DNA of 64,000 nt from Rhea pennata (taxonomy: Eukaryota; Chordata; Aves; Rheiformes; Rheidae). Position 1 is the stretch's first letter; each line of letters begins with the position of its first letter. This document shows positions 1 to 11,842 of the stretch, one piece after another. A program made the translations under genes and the position numbers. The stretch spans positions 1,674,001 through 1,738,000 of the forward strand of contig NW_026907681.1 in assembly GCF_028389875.1 (NCBI RefSeq). The letters run 5' to 3'. The notes beneath the pieces were generated by a model. It saw only the letters and a list, made by a program, of their open reading frames with translations, was not told where the DNA came from and did no database searches.

Positions 1-414
1 GGGCGCACCTGCCTCGTAGGCCTACAGGCGTGCGCTTTCACTCCGACGAAAGCAGCACGGGCTCAGCAAGGCCCGTCATGTCAGTGTCCCCCAAACTAGG
101 TGGCTTTTGCAAGCTGCTGACATCACGGAGGTGTCAGCTGGCAATGAGCGTGACATGGAGACACTCTAGCCACCGCCCTGCACTTGCAGATCCAGAAAGT
201 GGGTGAAACGCGGCTCCGCTTCCAGCCAGGCAGGCTGCCAAGGAGCCAGGTGAGCCACAGAAGCAGAGCGCTTCCCAACAGCCTTGCCGCTGGACATCTC
301 GTCGGCATGGCTGTAATGACAAAACCACTTCCCTAGGTCCCCTCCTTTGCAGCTCCTCCGTGCCTGTCTGTCTGTACTCCCTAAGGGGCTGTGCACTCTG
401 GGAGGTGTTAGATC
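1..414. other. 5' flank of LRRC52 locus, no gene seen
   Basis: GC-moderate sequence upstream of the LRRC52 start. I see no convincing exon, TATA box or repeat. Short open frames on both strands here overlap one another and resemble no family I know. Confidence 0.4.
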
Positions 415-3400
415 ATGTCTCTTCCAGGTGGACACCAGCCCCTGAGCCTCATGTTTCTTTTGGGGCTGGGGCTGGCATCAGAGACTATCAACTGCCCAAG
501 CAGGTGCAGCTGTCAGTACCTGGAAGTGAACTGCACAGGGCAACAGCTGCAAGAGCTCCCTGTGACCATCCCACTGGATACCAGGCAGCTGATTCTGGCA
601 GCAAACAAGATCTCATACCTGCCTGCAGTGGAACTGAGCTTCCTCGCTGACCTGGTCTATCTGGACTGCCGGGAGAACCTCTTGGGGGATGGTCTGGATT
701 TCACTTTACGCATCGGGAAGCGTAACCAGTAGCTAGGATATTGCTACTTCTATAAAGTGCCTGCCCCAGCTGCAGGCGGTATCACTGCGAGCTTGTTATC
801 ACTTTTGTCACTGCGAGTCACAGGCACCTTACAGCTGCAGTGCCAAGAGTGAGGAGCCCGAGGAGGCTCTGGGGAGAGCTGCAGAGAAGGCTACTGCTCT
901 GATTTTCCTGCCTTTTCTTCAGCTGCTCGATAGACTGTATCTTTTTGTTGCTGCTGCAGTATCGCTGCATCCATAACAGTCCGTTAAAAACCCCTCTCTC
1001 CGTGGAGATGCGGGAAGTACTCTGCTCCTGCCTCTGTTCTGTCCTGCTCTGCTCAGCCTCTCCAGCCCTGAGCTGCCCACCGTTCTGCCAGTGTCCCCTT
1101 CACCTCAAACACCTCCTGCAATGCCTTTTTCCGAAAAAAATATGGCAGCTGTTGTGCTAAAGCAGATCGAAACGACAGTTCCTATAACCTCCAGCTATCA
1201 CAGTGCTTCTAGCTGGCAAAGCAGGTACATTTGACAGGTTCTCAGGATCAAGCCGTGATCCAAATGCTCTGAACTCGGCAAAAGACTTTTGCTGTTCCCA
1301 TGGCGGGTTCTGGTTTGGGTACCGGTGAAATGCGATTGACAGGGTGAAACAGAATGCAAGTTAAGACTGTGGTCAGAAAAGTGTCTCTGTATCCTTATGA
1401 GTGACGGCTTCATATGTTCCCACTCTTCCTCCAGCATCCCAGAGCAAATTGGCTCACTTTTGTTTTAAGTTATCCAAAATAATCAAGGTACATGCATTGC
1501 AGATGAGCGTCCGCTTGAGTTCCTCTGACTTCTGCAGCAGAAAGGCACTTACTCCCGAGTAAGAGCAGTTTACTGACAGCAGGAGCCTTCTTTCCTTACA
1601 TCATCTGGCTCACCAAAATCCAGCTGTTTTCCATCTTATTGAGAGAGTCTACAGCTGGACCACAGATATTGAATATTCATGAGGCAAAGTGATCACTGGT
1701 TCCCTTTTCCAAAGAAACACTAGTCCCAAGCGTAAAAATTTGTTATGCAGCTATGAAATTTGTATTTGATTTTCCAAATTGAAAAGGAACACATCACTGC
1801 ACCAATGAAAAAAGCTTGATCCTCAGTAATTCACAATAAAATAATGAAGGAGAGCTGGGGAAAAAAAAAAGAAGAAATTTGAGAAAACCTGTCCATCAAG
1901 TAAGAAAAAGGCAGAAAAGAACCATAAGGAAGGGCAAGGGAAGCTGGTGTTAGGACAGAACAGAATTAGGGATGTCTGAGTATCTTAATAGGCGTAGTAA
2001 ATGCCTGTAAAGGTACTTATTGTCCTCATACAGATTACAGACAGTTATGAAACAGTGTAGAGAAGTCCTACCCCTAGCAGCCGCCAGGTAGTTTGGAGAT
2101 AACACGTGGAAGCCCTGAACAGGAGAGTAAAGCTCACTGCAGGCGGTTTGGAAGGCTACGAGCAGAAAAGCAAGTGGCAGCAAGGACTGGACGTATTCGT
2201 GTGGGTCCCTGCACAATCCCGGGAAGGATGGGAAAGAGACCAAGGCACCTACTGAAACCTTTCTGATGAGGCTGGGAGGAGATGGAATAGACTGCGCCAG
2301 GGCTGGGAAGAAACGACCCGTCTCCCTGCTTCCACGTGTCAGGGCAGGGGAGAAAGAGCGGAAAGACTCAGCAGCAGCCAGCGGAGGCAGCTCCAGTTTC
2401 CTCCTCTGTCAGACTTTGCTGCTATGTCCCAGCCAGGTGCTGCGGGTGAGTCAGCACGAGGTGTTGTATTTCCTGGAACTGGTGTGAGAACTGGGTAAAC
2501 TTCAATGCTGCAGGTAAGTGTATCCACGCTGGGAACCCCGGATCACGTGCGCCTATCTGCATCCAGGCAGGGAAAAGCAACTCCCTGTTTGTCAGGCCTA
2601 GGCGGCCCTAAAACGAGGGTTGTCCCAGGAGCTGACAGCTCTAGCAGAGGGACGGTGGGACAGACGGAACTGAGGGGCAACGCAGAGCACTGAAATCTGC
2701 TGCAAGCAGATCCCTGTCCCGGCCTTTAGAGAGCCACTGCAGCTTCACAGACCACTTTGTGCCAGTGTTTTACGCTCAGCTGGAGCTGCGCACGGTCGAG
2801 GCGCAGGCGGGAAGTTCCCACAGCTCGACGGCTTGGGGTAAGGGTGAACGAGCCCCGCAGTTACGCTCCTGACAGCGAGCGATAACAGCACCAACGGTCT
2901 CTGCAGCTGTATCCACTTGTCAACGTATAACAAAATACAACATAACATAATACAGTATAAGTTGTTGCTCGTCCCTCTCCCCTGCTCCCTTTCCCTAAGG
3001 ACCACCCATCCAGCACTTCCAGCAGTGACCGACACGGTTCTGTCGCAGTAACTGAGTCTGTCGCACTGATTTCAAAACCCCCAGGGGAAGGAGGCGGCTG
3101 TGCTGGAGGCCACACTGGCCTTCTACAAACACCAGGAAGAGACATTGCTTCCTACTACGCCCAGCCTTCACTAGCTCCAGAGGGAAAAGCCAGCACCTGT
3201 TTTCTTACAGCCTAGACTACAATACTGCAGAGCACAGTCATTATTTCGGCGGAACTGAATTACTGAGGAGTTTCCTCTTTTTCTTTCACACAACAAGCTC
3301 GGTGACCCCTAACTGCAAACAACCCAAGTTTCACAGCTTGACTCTGTGGATGCAGACCTCACTATGCCAGCATAAAACAACCTCTTTCAGCTTAGCCTAT

Positions 3401-4019
3401 GGCATGTCAGAAGATGTTTAAGGTTTTTTTAAAAAAATCACAAGAGCTTTTATATTAAAATGAAGGTGCTCAGTTAGCAGAACTCAACAGCGCAGGTACA
3501 GCAGCTTGCCACTGCGGTATAATCCAACCGGCAGTATTTTCCTATCGCGACAATAACACAAAAATCGTTCTGATCATTCTGGCTACCTGGTTTGGCAAGG
3601 GACGGACTACGTATTTTCACCCAGGCTGTTCAGGGAAAGGAGTGTGAAGTGCGGAGACATTTTTCAAAGGCTTTAGGAAACTCCTCCACTGCTTTTCTAG
3701 CAGGACTCCTACCCACTATTGCTCAGGGCATGGACAAGTTAGTCTTGCTTCTGCTTTTCCCTCTGCAGGTGCCGAGAACATCACCTGCTACATGCCAGAA
3801 GGTCTACGTGGCTTGAAAATGCCCGCAGTGGAGGCACAGCTCCAGCTGGACTGCCTGATCCAACTGCACAAGCAGGACTACATCTTTCTGTGTCTCGTTG
3901 GCTTCTGTATATTCTCAGCTGGCACTGTGGCAGCCTGGCTGGCTGGCATCTGTGCAGTGATAGATGAACTCCACACTGCAAAAGGGGAGGAGGATGAAGA
4001 GGAAGACACAACCACTTAG
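415..4019 (+). pseudogene. LRRC52: LRRC52-like gene, central LRR region missing
   Basis: LRRC52 is a single-pass LRR membrane protein known in mammals as an auxiliary (gamma) subunit of the sperm SLO3/BK-type potassium channels. Exon 1 starts at ATG 415. It gives a hydrophobic signal peptide (about residues 10-22), an LRR N-terminal cysteine cap (CPSRCSCQ) and a first repeat ending DLVYLDC. Similarity to human LRRC52 stops near base 705 and the frame closes at 732. Exon 2 starts at 3769 after a good acceptor (polypyrimidine then CTCTGCAG). It encodes a transmembrane helix, with KQDYIFLCLVGFCIF and GTVAAWLAGICAV almost as in human, and an acidic tail ending at TAG 4017-4019. The human protein has about 313 residues. 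Here roughly 110-120 residues of repeats and the C-terminal cap, encoded by exon 1 in human, are absent. Splicing these two exons cannot give a normal LRR domain. I infer an internal deletion; an assembly collapse is possible. Confidence 0.8.
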
Positions 4020-4131
4020 AACGGGCCCTAGAGAAGCTTCTGAACGCCCATCCCGAGACCTGAAACCAGGTCCTTCCTGTCCAATTTTGCAAATTGTGCG
4101 TCCCACTCCAGAAGTGATTTTTGTGAACCAA

Positions 4132-4137
4132 AATAAA
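4132..4137 (+). terminator. polyadenylation signal of LRRC52
   Basis: AATAAA lies 113 bases after the LRRC52 stop codon, the expected place for a short 3' UTR to end. Cleavage site not determined. Confidence 0.5.
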
Positions 4138-4199
4138 ACTACAGGAGAACAAAGTCCCTGTGTTACAGTTTTGCTCACTCTGCTGCCTCCACATTTATT

Positions 4200-6093
4200 C
4201 TTCCACCGGGGCGCAGGACATCATTGGCAAAATAGCGAGTGGCCACTAGAACTGTGGACAGTGCCTATCTGCCAACCAGGAGCATTAGCACTCCTCCTGT
4301 ACCACATGACACCCGCTGAAAAGCAGGATCAGCATGGGGCCTACCACGTCCCACAAACAGGCTTGAGGAATTATGTCCCATGCACAGGAAAGGCCCCAGA
4401 ACTGTGCTGTAGCCAGGGAGTTTACCTTTACCAAGGTCTCTGGGCCACAAAACCCAGCAGAGCTTGCTGGGACCAGCCCCGAGAGCTCACTGGTGCCCCA
4501 AAGAATCTGAGAATCTTCTGCTGTGCAAAGGCAGGTATATGAGCAAAGAGATTATAACATCCTGACTTGACAACCCTGTTATTATTTACATCTAGGCTCT
4601 AAAGCAGGGTGCTCCTGTCACCAGAAGCCCAGGGCTCCAGTTAGTGAGCAGTAGTGGGGGCCAAAGGCTACTGGAAACCAGGTCACCTGTTTCCAAGCCT
4701 TAATGCAAGCACAAGAGTTTAAGTTTAAGCTTTGAGTTTCTGAAAAGCTTGCATGTGCCCCCCCCCACCCTTAAACCTGGGCAGCTCAATAAGAAAGAAA
4801 CAAATTTTCTCCCCAGAGAAACTATAAAGAAGAAGCATCCACATGTCGCAGTTAAATGCAGAGACTGAAACTTTGGGGGAAAAATAATCTGGCATTTTTG
4901 TAACTGTTGAAAAAAAAGACGCCCCTCGGTTGGATCCAAAAATCGATTTAATTGCCTAAATGAGGATTTTGACCAGTCGCTAAAATTCCAGAGGCGTCTA
5001 ATTCCTGTAGCAGGTACTTCTCGGATTCTCCTGAGCGCCCCACGAGCCCCTTGCAGGCCAGCGAGGGGCAATGCCAACACCCGCCCTTCGCAGACGAGCA
5101 CCCGGATCCTTCATGCGCCACAACTGGCATCAGCAGGTAGGTTTGGTCCTGACCCTAAGGACTGCTCGGAGCGGGCCTCAATCACGCTGGATTAGCACGG
5201 GCTGAAGCGTTTTGCTCATTTAGGGCTTTCAGGAACCTGGGATCCCACCGGGTCCTGTTTTCTTCCTTTCTTACACCAGCAACGGTGAAAAGATGCCATC
5301 TGTCCCCCTGCAGTGGGACCCCACTACACCGCCACTGGTTTAGGAACATTTTGCATGTTTGTCCCCTTACAGACCTAGAAAATCCTCCTGAATTTTAAGG
5401 TTTGTATCATATATCGCTGAAGCTGGAATCTTTTAACATAAAACGTATTGCCTACACATTATCAAAGTATTCTTGGAAATGACTTGTGTTTTGATACCAA
5501 AGTGTATATACAGACCAGAATAAAGGGAGGTGCAAATAAAATCCTGTCATTTGCCTAACACTGCCATTTGCCTAGGGAGGTATCTGCTTGCATGAAAACA
5601 CACAGCAACTCCACGTGCCAGACGCTGGCTTCTTCGTCCGACACCAGCTGGATCTGGTGAAATAAAAGGGAAAAGCATGATAAAATTCCATTAAGCATGC
5701 TAAACAGGCTATCTTATAACCATTACACTGTGACCTGTCTGCAGACTGTGAATCAAAAGTGAAATTACCAAGAAGTGATCTTGCCTCTAATCCATAGGCC
5801 CCAAATAGGCAAGAGTGGACGCAGAGGCGCAGTCTAACGGGTGACAGACGTGTGTTTGTGCACGCGTATACCAGAGAAGTCTGTAAAGGCTAAAAAAAAA
5901 AAAAAAATCACCAGTTAGTTGCAGTAAAGTTTCTGTGGGAAAAGCAAAGCTGAAACAGTTTTTAAAAAGCTAAAAATCATCTCCTGAACTATCACGTTAC
6001 CGAGCTCCAAGACTAACCTGATCTTAAAGACAGAAAGATGATCAATTAGCTGAACTGGAATTTAAACTATAGCCTATATCAAGGTACACTCAC
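4200..6093. other. intergenic between LRRC52 and NUF2 remnants
   Basis: No exon recognised. It holds a short C-run (about 4759), an A-run (about 5893-5907) and A/T-rich stretches. I searched the minus strand for NUF2 exons encoding the C-terminal coiled coil, which should follow 6094, and found none. An acidic minus-strand stretch near 5610-5660 does not match NUF2. Confidence 0.4.
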
Positions 6094-8820
6094 CAATTTT
6101 CGGGTCCTCTCTGCAATATCTGACTTTTTTTGTGAGATCACTTCTTGCAAAGCTGTCTAACAAGAAAAGAAACAAAGCAACAAACTTACAACAGGAACAT
6201 CTTTTCAACTGCTACCTCCTTTACTCTTCCAGCTTAGATCTGTCAACAGAACAGACAATTGCCCTAGTGTGGGTTAAGACTCTTTCAGGGGAAGAGCTAC
6301 CTTATACTAAGCTAATCTTCCCTAACACCACCACCTTGGCTTTTTTTTTTTTTTTTTTTTTTTTTTAAGAGTCTTTCCTTGGGTAACCCTTCTTAGGCCT
6401 CAGTCTATTTCCCAACAGAGTACACCCTCAGTTCTGAGTAAACCCTTCAAATTCTATTGCAAGACAAATCAAAAATTTCACGGCAAAACATACATATTAC
6501 TTTCAACAAGAAAAGAGGTGCTTCTCCATTCACCACAACAATGTATTTCAAAAGAAAAGACCCTAGCTCTGATTCCAAGCATGTTTCACATCACTTATGG
6601 GTAAACAAAGAGGTAAGGGGAGGGATTAAAAAGAATGTGGTGTTGTAATACCTTTTTTGTTTTAAATCAGAAAAGTCCTCTTTATCCTTCACAAAAGTAG
6701 GGGAAGGGGACAAAACAAACAAAACCAACACAAAAATAAGGAACACCTGTGATCAGAAGCTACAGCAGCATTCCAGAGAAAGGGGTAAAGAGATCATACC
6801 GTTTTCCGACGATAGTCGTGGTTTAGCAGTTGCTGCAATTCCTGAATGTCATCAGACAGCTGCCTGAACTCTGCTTGCTCTTCTACAGGAACAGTGCTAA
6901 GCAAACGTAAATAAATAAATAACACAACCACACACTGAGATATTGACAGTTTCAGCATGATTAGTGAAATCGATAGATTAGTGAGGCTAGAACAACCACT
7001 CTAGAAAGAATTCATCCTTAAGAGCTTAGACGATCAAAATGATGGTTTCTAATTTAAGATCCACCACAGTCTCTGAGCTACAAAATACAGTTTTCCTCTC
7101 ACAGCAACCAGGCACTCCCAAAGTCTTATTCTTTGCTCACAACAGCTCTTCTGGCCTCTCACCAGACAAGCCCCTCCTCTAACAGGGCACAACCCAACAG
7201 AAACTGCTTTATGCTTCCGGGCTTGCTTCCCAAAGAGGCTAAACAGCAAAGTCAAGTGCCAGTGGAGAAGCTGAATCTGCCCAGACTAAGCTAAACAGGC
7301 TTGGAGGAAAGCTCAAAAATATTACTTCGCTTTGAGAACCAAGCTACAAAGCATGGAGGTGCACATGCTGAGAACGTGTGATGGGGTAAGGGAGAGAAGG
7401 TGGACAGTTTGAAAGAAAACTCTCCTAGGAAAGCAAGATACGTTTCACTGTCGAGAAACAAAGCTAACTACTGTCTCAGCTAACTGCCTCTACACCGTCT
7501 GCCCTTCACAGCAAGCTAGTCCCACACACACAAAAGCCCACACCCGTTACTCAAAGCAAGTACTTTTCTTCTAGTCCAAGAGGAACTACCACCTCAGCTG
7601 TCACAGACAAGCAGAAGGGAGGTAGAGGGGCCAAACTTCTGAGCACCGGTTGGGCTGTCCACTACCTACACCAGGTGCAGAGAAGCCTGTTGTTCTCGGT
7701 CTGCTCTATCAAACCACAAAGCTCAACTAGTAAGTTCCCAGTTGCACACCCCACACATGCACTGGGAACAGGAGAGCTAGCCAAGAAGGTTAGCGCAACT
7801 CAGCTCCTACTCCTTATACTCACTTCAGCTTCTCGAGCTTCACTGCTGCCTCTTGATTTGCTGTCTCCAGCTGTTGCAGTTTCTCCATAGCTCATTTCTG
7901 CAAGTTAATTACGTGGAGATGTTTTTATTCTAGGGGAACACCGTTTACATTTTGGGTTCTCTCTGAGCTCTGCTAATCACGTATTTCACTTGAAACGCAC
8001 CATCTCTAAACCCACAGGAAAACCCCAGCGTGTTTCTAAAACATGCAATTAAGAAGTACAACCTCTATGTTCTCAAACTGAGGTTAACATTCCTTATGTT
8101 TTAGCAAGCATCAGGAGTAACACAGCCCCGAATCTTACATAGTTCGCCTGTAAATCCAAGTAGACTCCACGGCGTGATTCTCGGAAATGTATAAAGTTGA
8201 GAATGCCACTCAAGAAGCGAGCTGTCCTCTTTGCTTCTGAAATTAGAATTGCAAGTCATCACTGTTTTGGTCTCCATGCATATTGCAATCACTTAGGAAA
8301 AGGTGGGCCAAGCATAATTCACAGAGGAGGCAAGGGATCGCAGAAACAGGGCTTGTCTTCCTCTGCCCCCCCAGCAGGAACATCAGTAACGGGCAACACT
8401 CTCACAAGCTAAGACAGACCCAGAAGTGAAAGCGTTCTTCACAACAGCCTGTCCTAAGCTTTGCGGCGCAGCAGAATCGCCACAGCTGGGAACCGCGGAG
8501 ACGGAAGAGCAGCTTTCACCATCTAACCGCTCCTGCGGAGGTATTTGCCAAAGGACTCCAGAGAGAACTCCACAGAGTTCAGGCTACTTTCCACGGCCAC
8601 GTATTCCCACACCATTTCAAGAGTGCCACAGCTTGATGGACAAACTACTAGCAGTCGAGTGCCAAGCGGGCAGGAAAGCAGCCTGCCTGTCAAGTGCCAC
8701 CACCCCAATCCCCCTACACTCCCACACAGGACAGACAGCATCACAAGCACTTGCTTACTTGGACTTAGAACATCAGCAATCTCAAAGTCATTAACACGGC
8801 ACACCGGGAGAAAGCGCTCC
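6094..8820 (-). pseudogene. NUF2: NUF2 fragment, five exons with in-frame stop
   Basis: NUF2 is an NDC80-complex subunit that binds microtubules at the kinetochore: an N-terminal calponin-homology (CH) domain, then a coiled coil. Minus-strand exons with GT/AG borders and compatible phases are 8820-8759 (FLPVCRVNDFEIADVL), 8236-8139 (KRTARFLSGILNFIHF), 7897-7824 (MEKLQQLETANQEAAVKL), 6896-6800 ([20 protein letters not shown]) and 6156-6094 (ISQKKSDIAERTRKL). They match human NUF2 from about residue 90 to 200, the end of the CH domain and the first coiled coil. The third exon opens AAA TGA GCT ATG, so TGA at 7894-7892 interrupts the frame where human has Ser. The first about 90 residues and the last about 260 are not found. 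I call it a truncated, decaying unprocessed copy; a sequence error at the single TGA is possible, but that would not explain the missing exons. Confidence 0.82.
6341..6366. repeat. poly-T tract
   Basis: Uninterrupted T run of about 24 bases inside the NUF2 intron interval. No adjoining retroposon was recognised. Confidence 0.8.
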
Positions 8821-9324
8821 CTGCAAGGAAGCAAAACATAGATCTATCTGCAGCGACCATTGCAGTTTTTGTGCTATAGACGCTCACTCAAAAGAGATTT
8901 TCTCCTCTTACCCCAGAGCCCAGGTGCAGTAAGCACGCAACAACAACAAGTCCTCTCAGGAGACTAACACAGTACGATCGCCTGCACAGATTAGTGTTTA
9001 ACGCTCCCATCCCTGCAGCAAAGGTATCTCGAATTCGGGGGGCAAGTTCACCTAACAAGGGCTTCAAACCCCCTTTTGGGTATGATGATGAACTTCTGGC
9101 CATTCGCGGTACCCCCAGGCGCTCCAACCCGCCCTTTCACTCCCCCACCCTCTAAATCAAGTCACTAACGCAGCCTCCTAGTCCTCACAGTAAAGGTAAC
9201 GCATCGATTTAGACAAAAGACAGCTGCCAAGGGTTTTCTTTTCTATTACAACCTTGCTGCCTCTTGCTCGCCTGCAAATTTCATTTTGCTCCAAACCAGA
9301 GAGCACAGAGAGCGCTGCAGCCAC
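8821..9324. other. sequence between NUF2 exon and ERV LTR
   Basis: The minus strand should carry the NUF2 exons for the first 90 residues, but I find none. One minus-strand stretch (about 9055-9115, containing NGQKFIIIPKRGFEALVR) looks protein-like but is broken by a stop and belongs to no family I recognise. Confidence 0.35.
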
Positions 9325-9929
9325 TGTAATAAATTGTAACTATTTGTTCATTGTTTAGAAGGAGGTTTTACAACAATCAGGGTTGAGACATGGTGTCAGA
9401 CAAATAAATTATGGTAAGCACAAAAGCTTATATGACCCCTTGTGGAACTAGTGTCGGGGCCCTAGCTATCTTGCAGGACTATGAAGAGCTGAAGTAAGCA
9501 ACAAGCTGCTCAGAGGTTTTGAAGGTAAAAGGACAAAGAAAAGATAAGCAGGCGCCTGTAATTTTCTCACAGAACAGCATCCCAAAAGGGAGTCAACACA
9601 ACAGATAAGCAAACCCCTGTGATCACTCACAAGGAGACAAACCAAAATAAAGAGACAGAAGAAGACCACGGCCTTCCTCTCCACGACCACCAGAGAGCTT
9701 CAGACGACCCCCCCAGCAACTCACACATGCGCGGGACGCACCGGGAGATTACAACGCAGACTATAAAAAGGGGACTGTGTGTGAGGGAGGCGCGCGCCGT
9801 TGGCGGAGCTGAGACTCCCCGGCCGCCCAGCGCTGTTTTGCTTGTGGCTGCTTACTTAATTAAATAAATTGCTCACATGATTTAACAAACTCTCTTATGA
9901 ATTAACCTTCAAGAGAGTAACTTATGACA
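9325..9929 (+). repeat. 5' LTR of the ERV
   Basis: Begins TGTAATAAAT and ends ATGACA, giving TG...CA borders. It contains a TATAAAA box at 9762-9768, about 165 bases before the LTR end, and AATAAA at 9863-9868, consistent with U3-R-U5. The 3' border is fixed by the primer-binding site that follows; the 5' border is inferred, because there is no second LTR to align. Confidence 0.72.
9762..9768 (+). promoter_or_regulatory. LTR TATA box
   Basis: TATAAAA followed by AGGGG in the LTR, with the polyadenylation signal about 100 bases downstream. This is the standard retroviral U3/R arrangement. Confidence 0.6.
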
Positions 9930-9933
9930 AATT

Positions 9934-9951
9934 TGGTGCTGTGACTCGGAT
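9934..9951 (+). other. tRNA-His-type primer-binding site
   Basis: TGGTGCTGTGACTCGGAT starts four bases after the LTR end. It matches the complement of the 3' end of tRNA-His except for one T in place of C at position 7. His-primed elements are a known subset of gamma-like ERVs. Confidence 0.75.
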
Positions 9952-10315
9952 GAAGGCAATGGACTGAAAAGCTCTTCGGAAGGGGAGGCGCCCCGCCGAG
10001 TTCGGCGGCCTCTGCCGAGAGCGATTTTCACTCAGGCCCTTCACCGACGAACCCTAAATTAGCCACAAGCAAAAAGGAGCCGGCAACCCCAAGTAATCTT
10101 TGTGCACGAAGACCGAATGAAGACTCAGGATTGAGTAAGTATAGGCCGGTGATCCATTCGGTTGGGGTTGGGTATCCCGGAGTACACGTGAGAGACATCC
10201 AGTAAGGACGAAGCGAGTGCGGACCCCTCGGTAGTGCGGTTCCCACATCCCGCGAGGGACTGGGCCACGAAAAGGGGGAAGCGGTGTGTGTGTGTGTGTG
10301 AAGGTACTCCGGAAG
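9952..10315 (+). other. ERV leader with candidate splice donor and GT repeat
   Basis: Untranslated leader between primer-binding site and gag. A strong donor-like GTAAGTATAG at 10136 could be the donor for spliced env RNA. A (GT)n run lies at about 10283-10300, just before gag. Packaging structure was not assessed. Confidence 0.5.
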
Positions 10316-11776
10316 ATGGGACAGAAGAAAAGTAAGCCTTCTGGTCCCATGGGTGGGGGAGTTTGTAGTGGAGGCTTACCTCCCATTCTCCCGGATAGCC
10401 CACTAGGATTGATGATTAAATATTGGGATGATTCCCCTTCTAGGCGGGGAAAAAGTAAAGTTAAGATGATCCATTATTGTATTGAAGTCTGGGGCAACAA
10501 ACCTATAAAAGGAGAAAGTGTTTTCTGGCCCCCTTTTGGTTCATTTGAGGACTGGATATGCCAGGCCCCAAATAGTTACATAAATTCAAAGGAGCCCTTC
10601 AGCTTAGAAGAGAGTGAGTGTGCACACCTCTGGATAAATCCAGAGGCGAGAACCCTTTTATACCCATTAAAAGAAAAAGGAGGGCGGGGGAAAAGGAAGC
10701 GAGAATTAGAGATCCCATTATCGCCACCCCCTTATATACTCCCTCCTATACCTACGGCCCCTTCTCTTCCCGGGCCGACCGAACTTCCGTCCTCGGGGGA
10801 GTCGGATGGCGAGGCTAACCCTAGTCCCCAGAGACCAGTAACTAGGAGTCAGACTAGAGCACAGGGGTTAAGTCTCGAAGGAGGATTACATCCACTGCGG
10901 GAAATAGCTATGGGAGGACCCCAACCGGGGACGGGATATGTAGCTGTCCCCATTAATTCCGGGGACATGAGAGATTTTAAGAAGGAAATGGGAAACCTAC
11001 TAGAAGACCCACTGGGAGTGGCAGAGCAGGTGGACCAGTTTCTAGGACCAAATATTTACACTTGGGAGGAGCTACAGTCCATCCTGGGAATCCTGTTCAC
11101 AATTGAGGAAAGAGGGATGATTAGGCGAGCTGGCATGCGAATCTGGGACCAACAACACCAGCAAGGTCCGGTAGCAGATGTTAAGTGGCCGATGCAGTCG
11201 CCTAATTGGAATAACCAGGACCCAATCCATCGCGGTCATATGCAAGACTTAAGAACCATTATCATTCAGGGGATAAGGGAATCAGTCCCAAGGGGACAGA
11301 ATACTAATAAGGCTTTTAATGAACAGCAAAGGCGGGATGAGACCCCGACAGAATGGTTAGAAAGGCTGCGAAAAAGCTTGCAGTTGTATAGTGGCTTAGA
11401 TCCAGGGACTCCTGTGGGAGGGGCCTTACTTAAAACTCAATTTGTGGCCAAATCCTGGACGGACATTAGGAAAAAGTTAGAGAAAATAGAGGACTGGCAA
11501 GATAAGGGTTTAGATGAACTACTGAGAGAAGCACAGAAGGTGTATGTTAGGAGAGAGGATGAAAAAGAGAAGAAACAAGTATGAATGATGGTGGCAGCAG
11601 TACGGGAAGGTCAAAGAGGAAGGCCTAGGATGGTGCGTGGGAAGCTTGAGAGAAAAGAAGGGAGAAATGGTCAGGGACAAAGAAATGTGATCTGTTTTTA
11701 TTGTAATAGAAAGGGTCATATTAAGAGGGAATGTCGACAGAGAAAAGAGGATGAGAAGATGTTCAAGGATGAGTAG
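10316..11776 (+). pseudogene. gag: ERV gag (matrix-capsid-nucleocapsid), one in-frame stop
   Basis: ATG 10316 is chosen because it gives an MGQKKSK start suited to N-myristoylation. In order I see a matrix region, a proline-rich segment with PPPY (late domain, about residues 140-150), a capsid with a gamma-like C-terminal part (TPTEWLERLRKSLQLYSG), a charged helix, and a nucleocapsid with one zinc knuckle, CFYCNRKGHIKREC. TGA at 11582-11584 separates capsid from nucleocapsid in the same frame. The gag frame ends at TAG 11774-11776, followed by GGGTGTCAGGG, a context like the stop that gammaretroviruses read through to make Gag-Pol. The internal TGA makes this copy defective. Confidence 0.85.
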
Positions 11777-11809
11777 GGGTGTCAGGGGCTCTATTTGCTG
11801 GGGACCCGG

Positions 11810-11842
<33 letters not shown>

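Noticed and set aside
1006-1160. Cys-rich LRRNT-like peptide (CPPFCQCP) after LRRC52 exon 1
   Set aside because: Cysteine spacing is suggestive but no leucine-rich repeat follows and it does not align with the missing part of LRRC52.
3964-4542. 192-codon plus-strand ORF after LRRC52
   Set aside because: Starts out of frame inside the LRRC52 last exon and runs through its 3' UTR and poly-A signal.
5600-5660. Minus-strand acidic peptide as the next NUF2 exon
   Set aside because: An acceptor-like AG is present but the peptide does not match the NUF2 coiled coil after the fifth exon.
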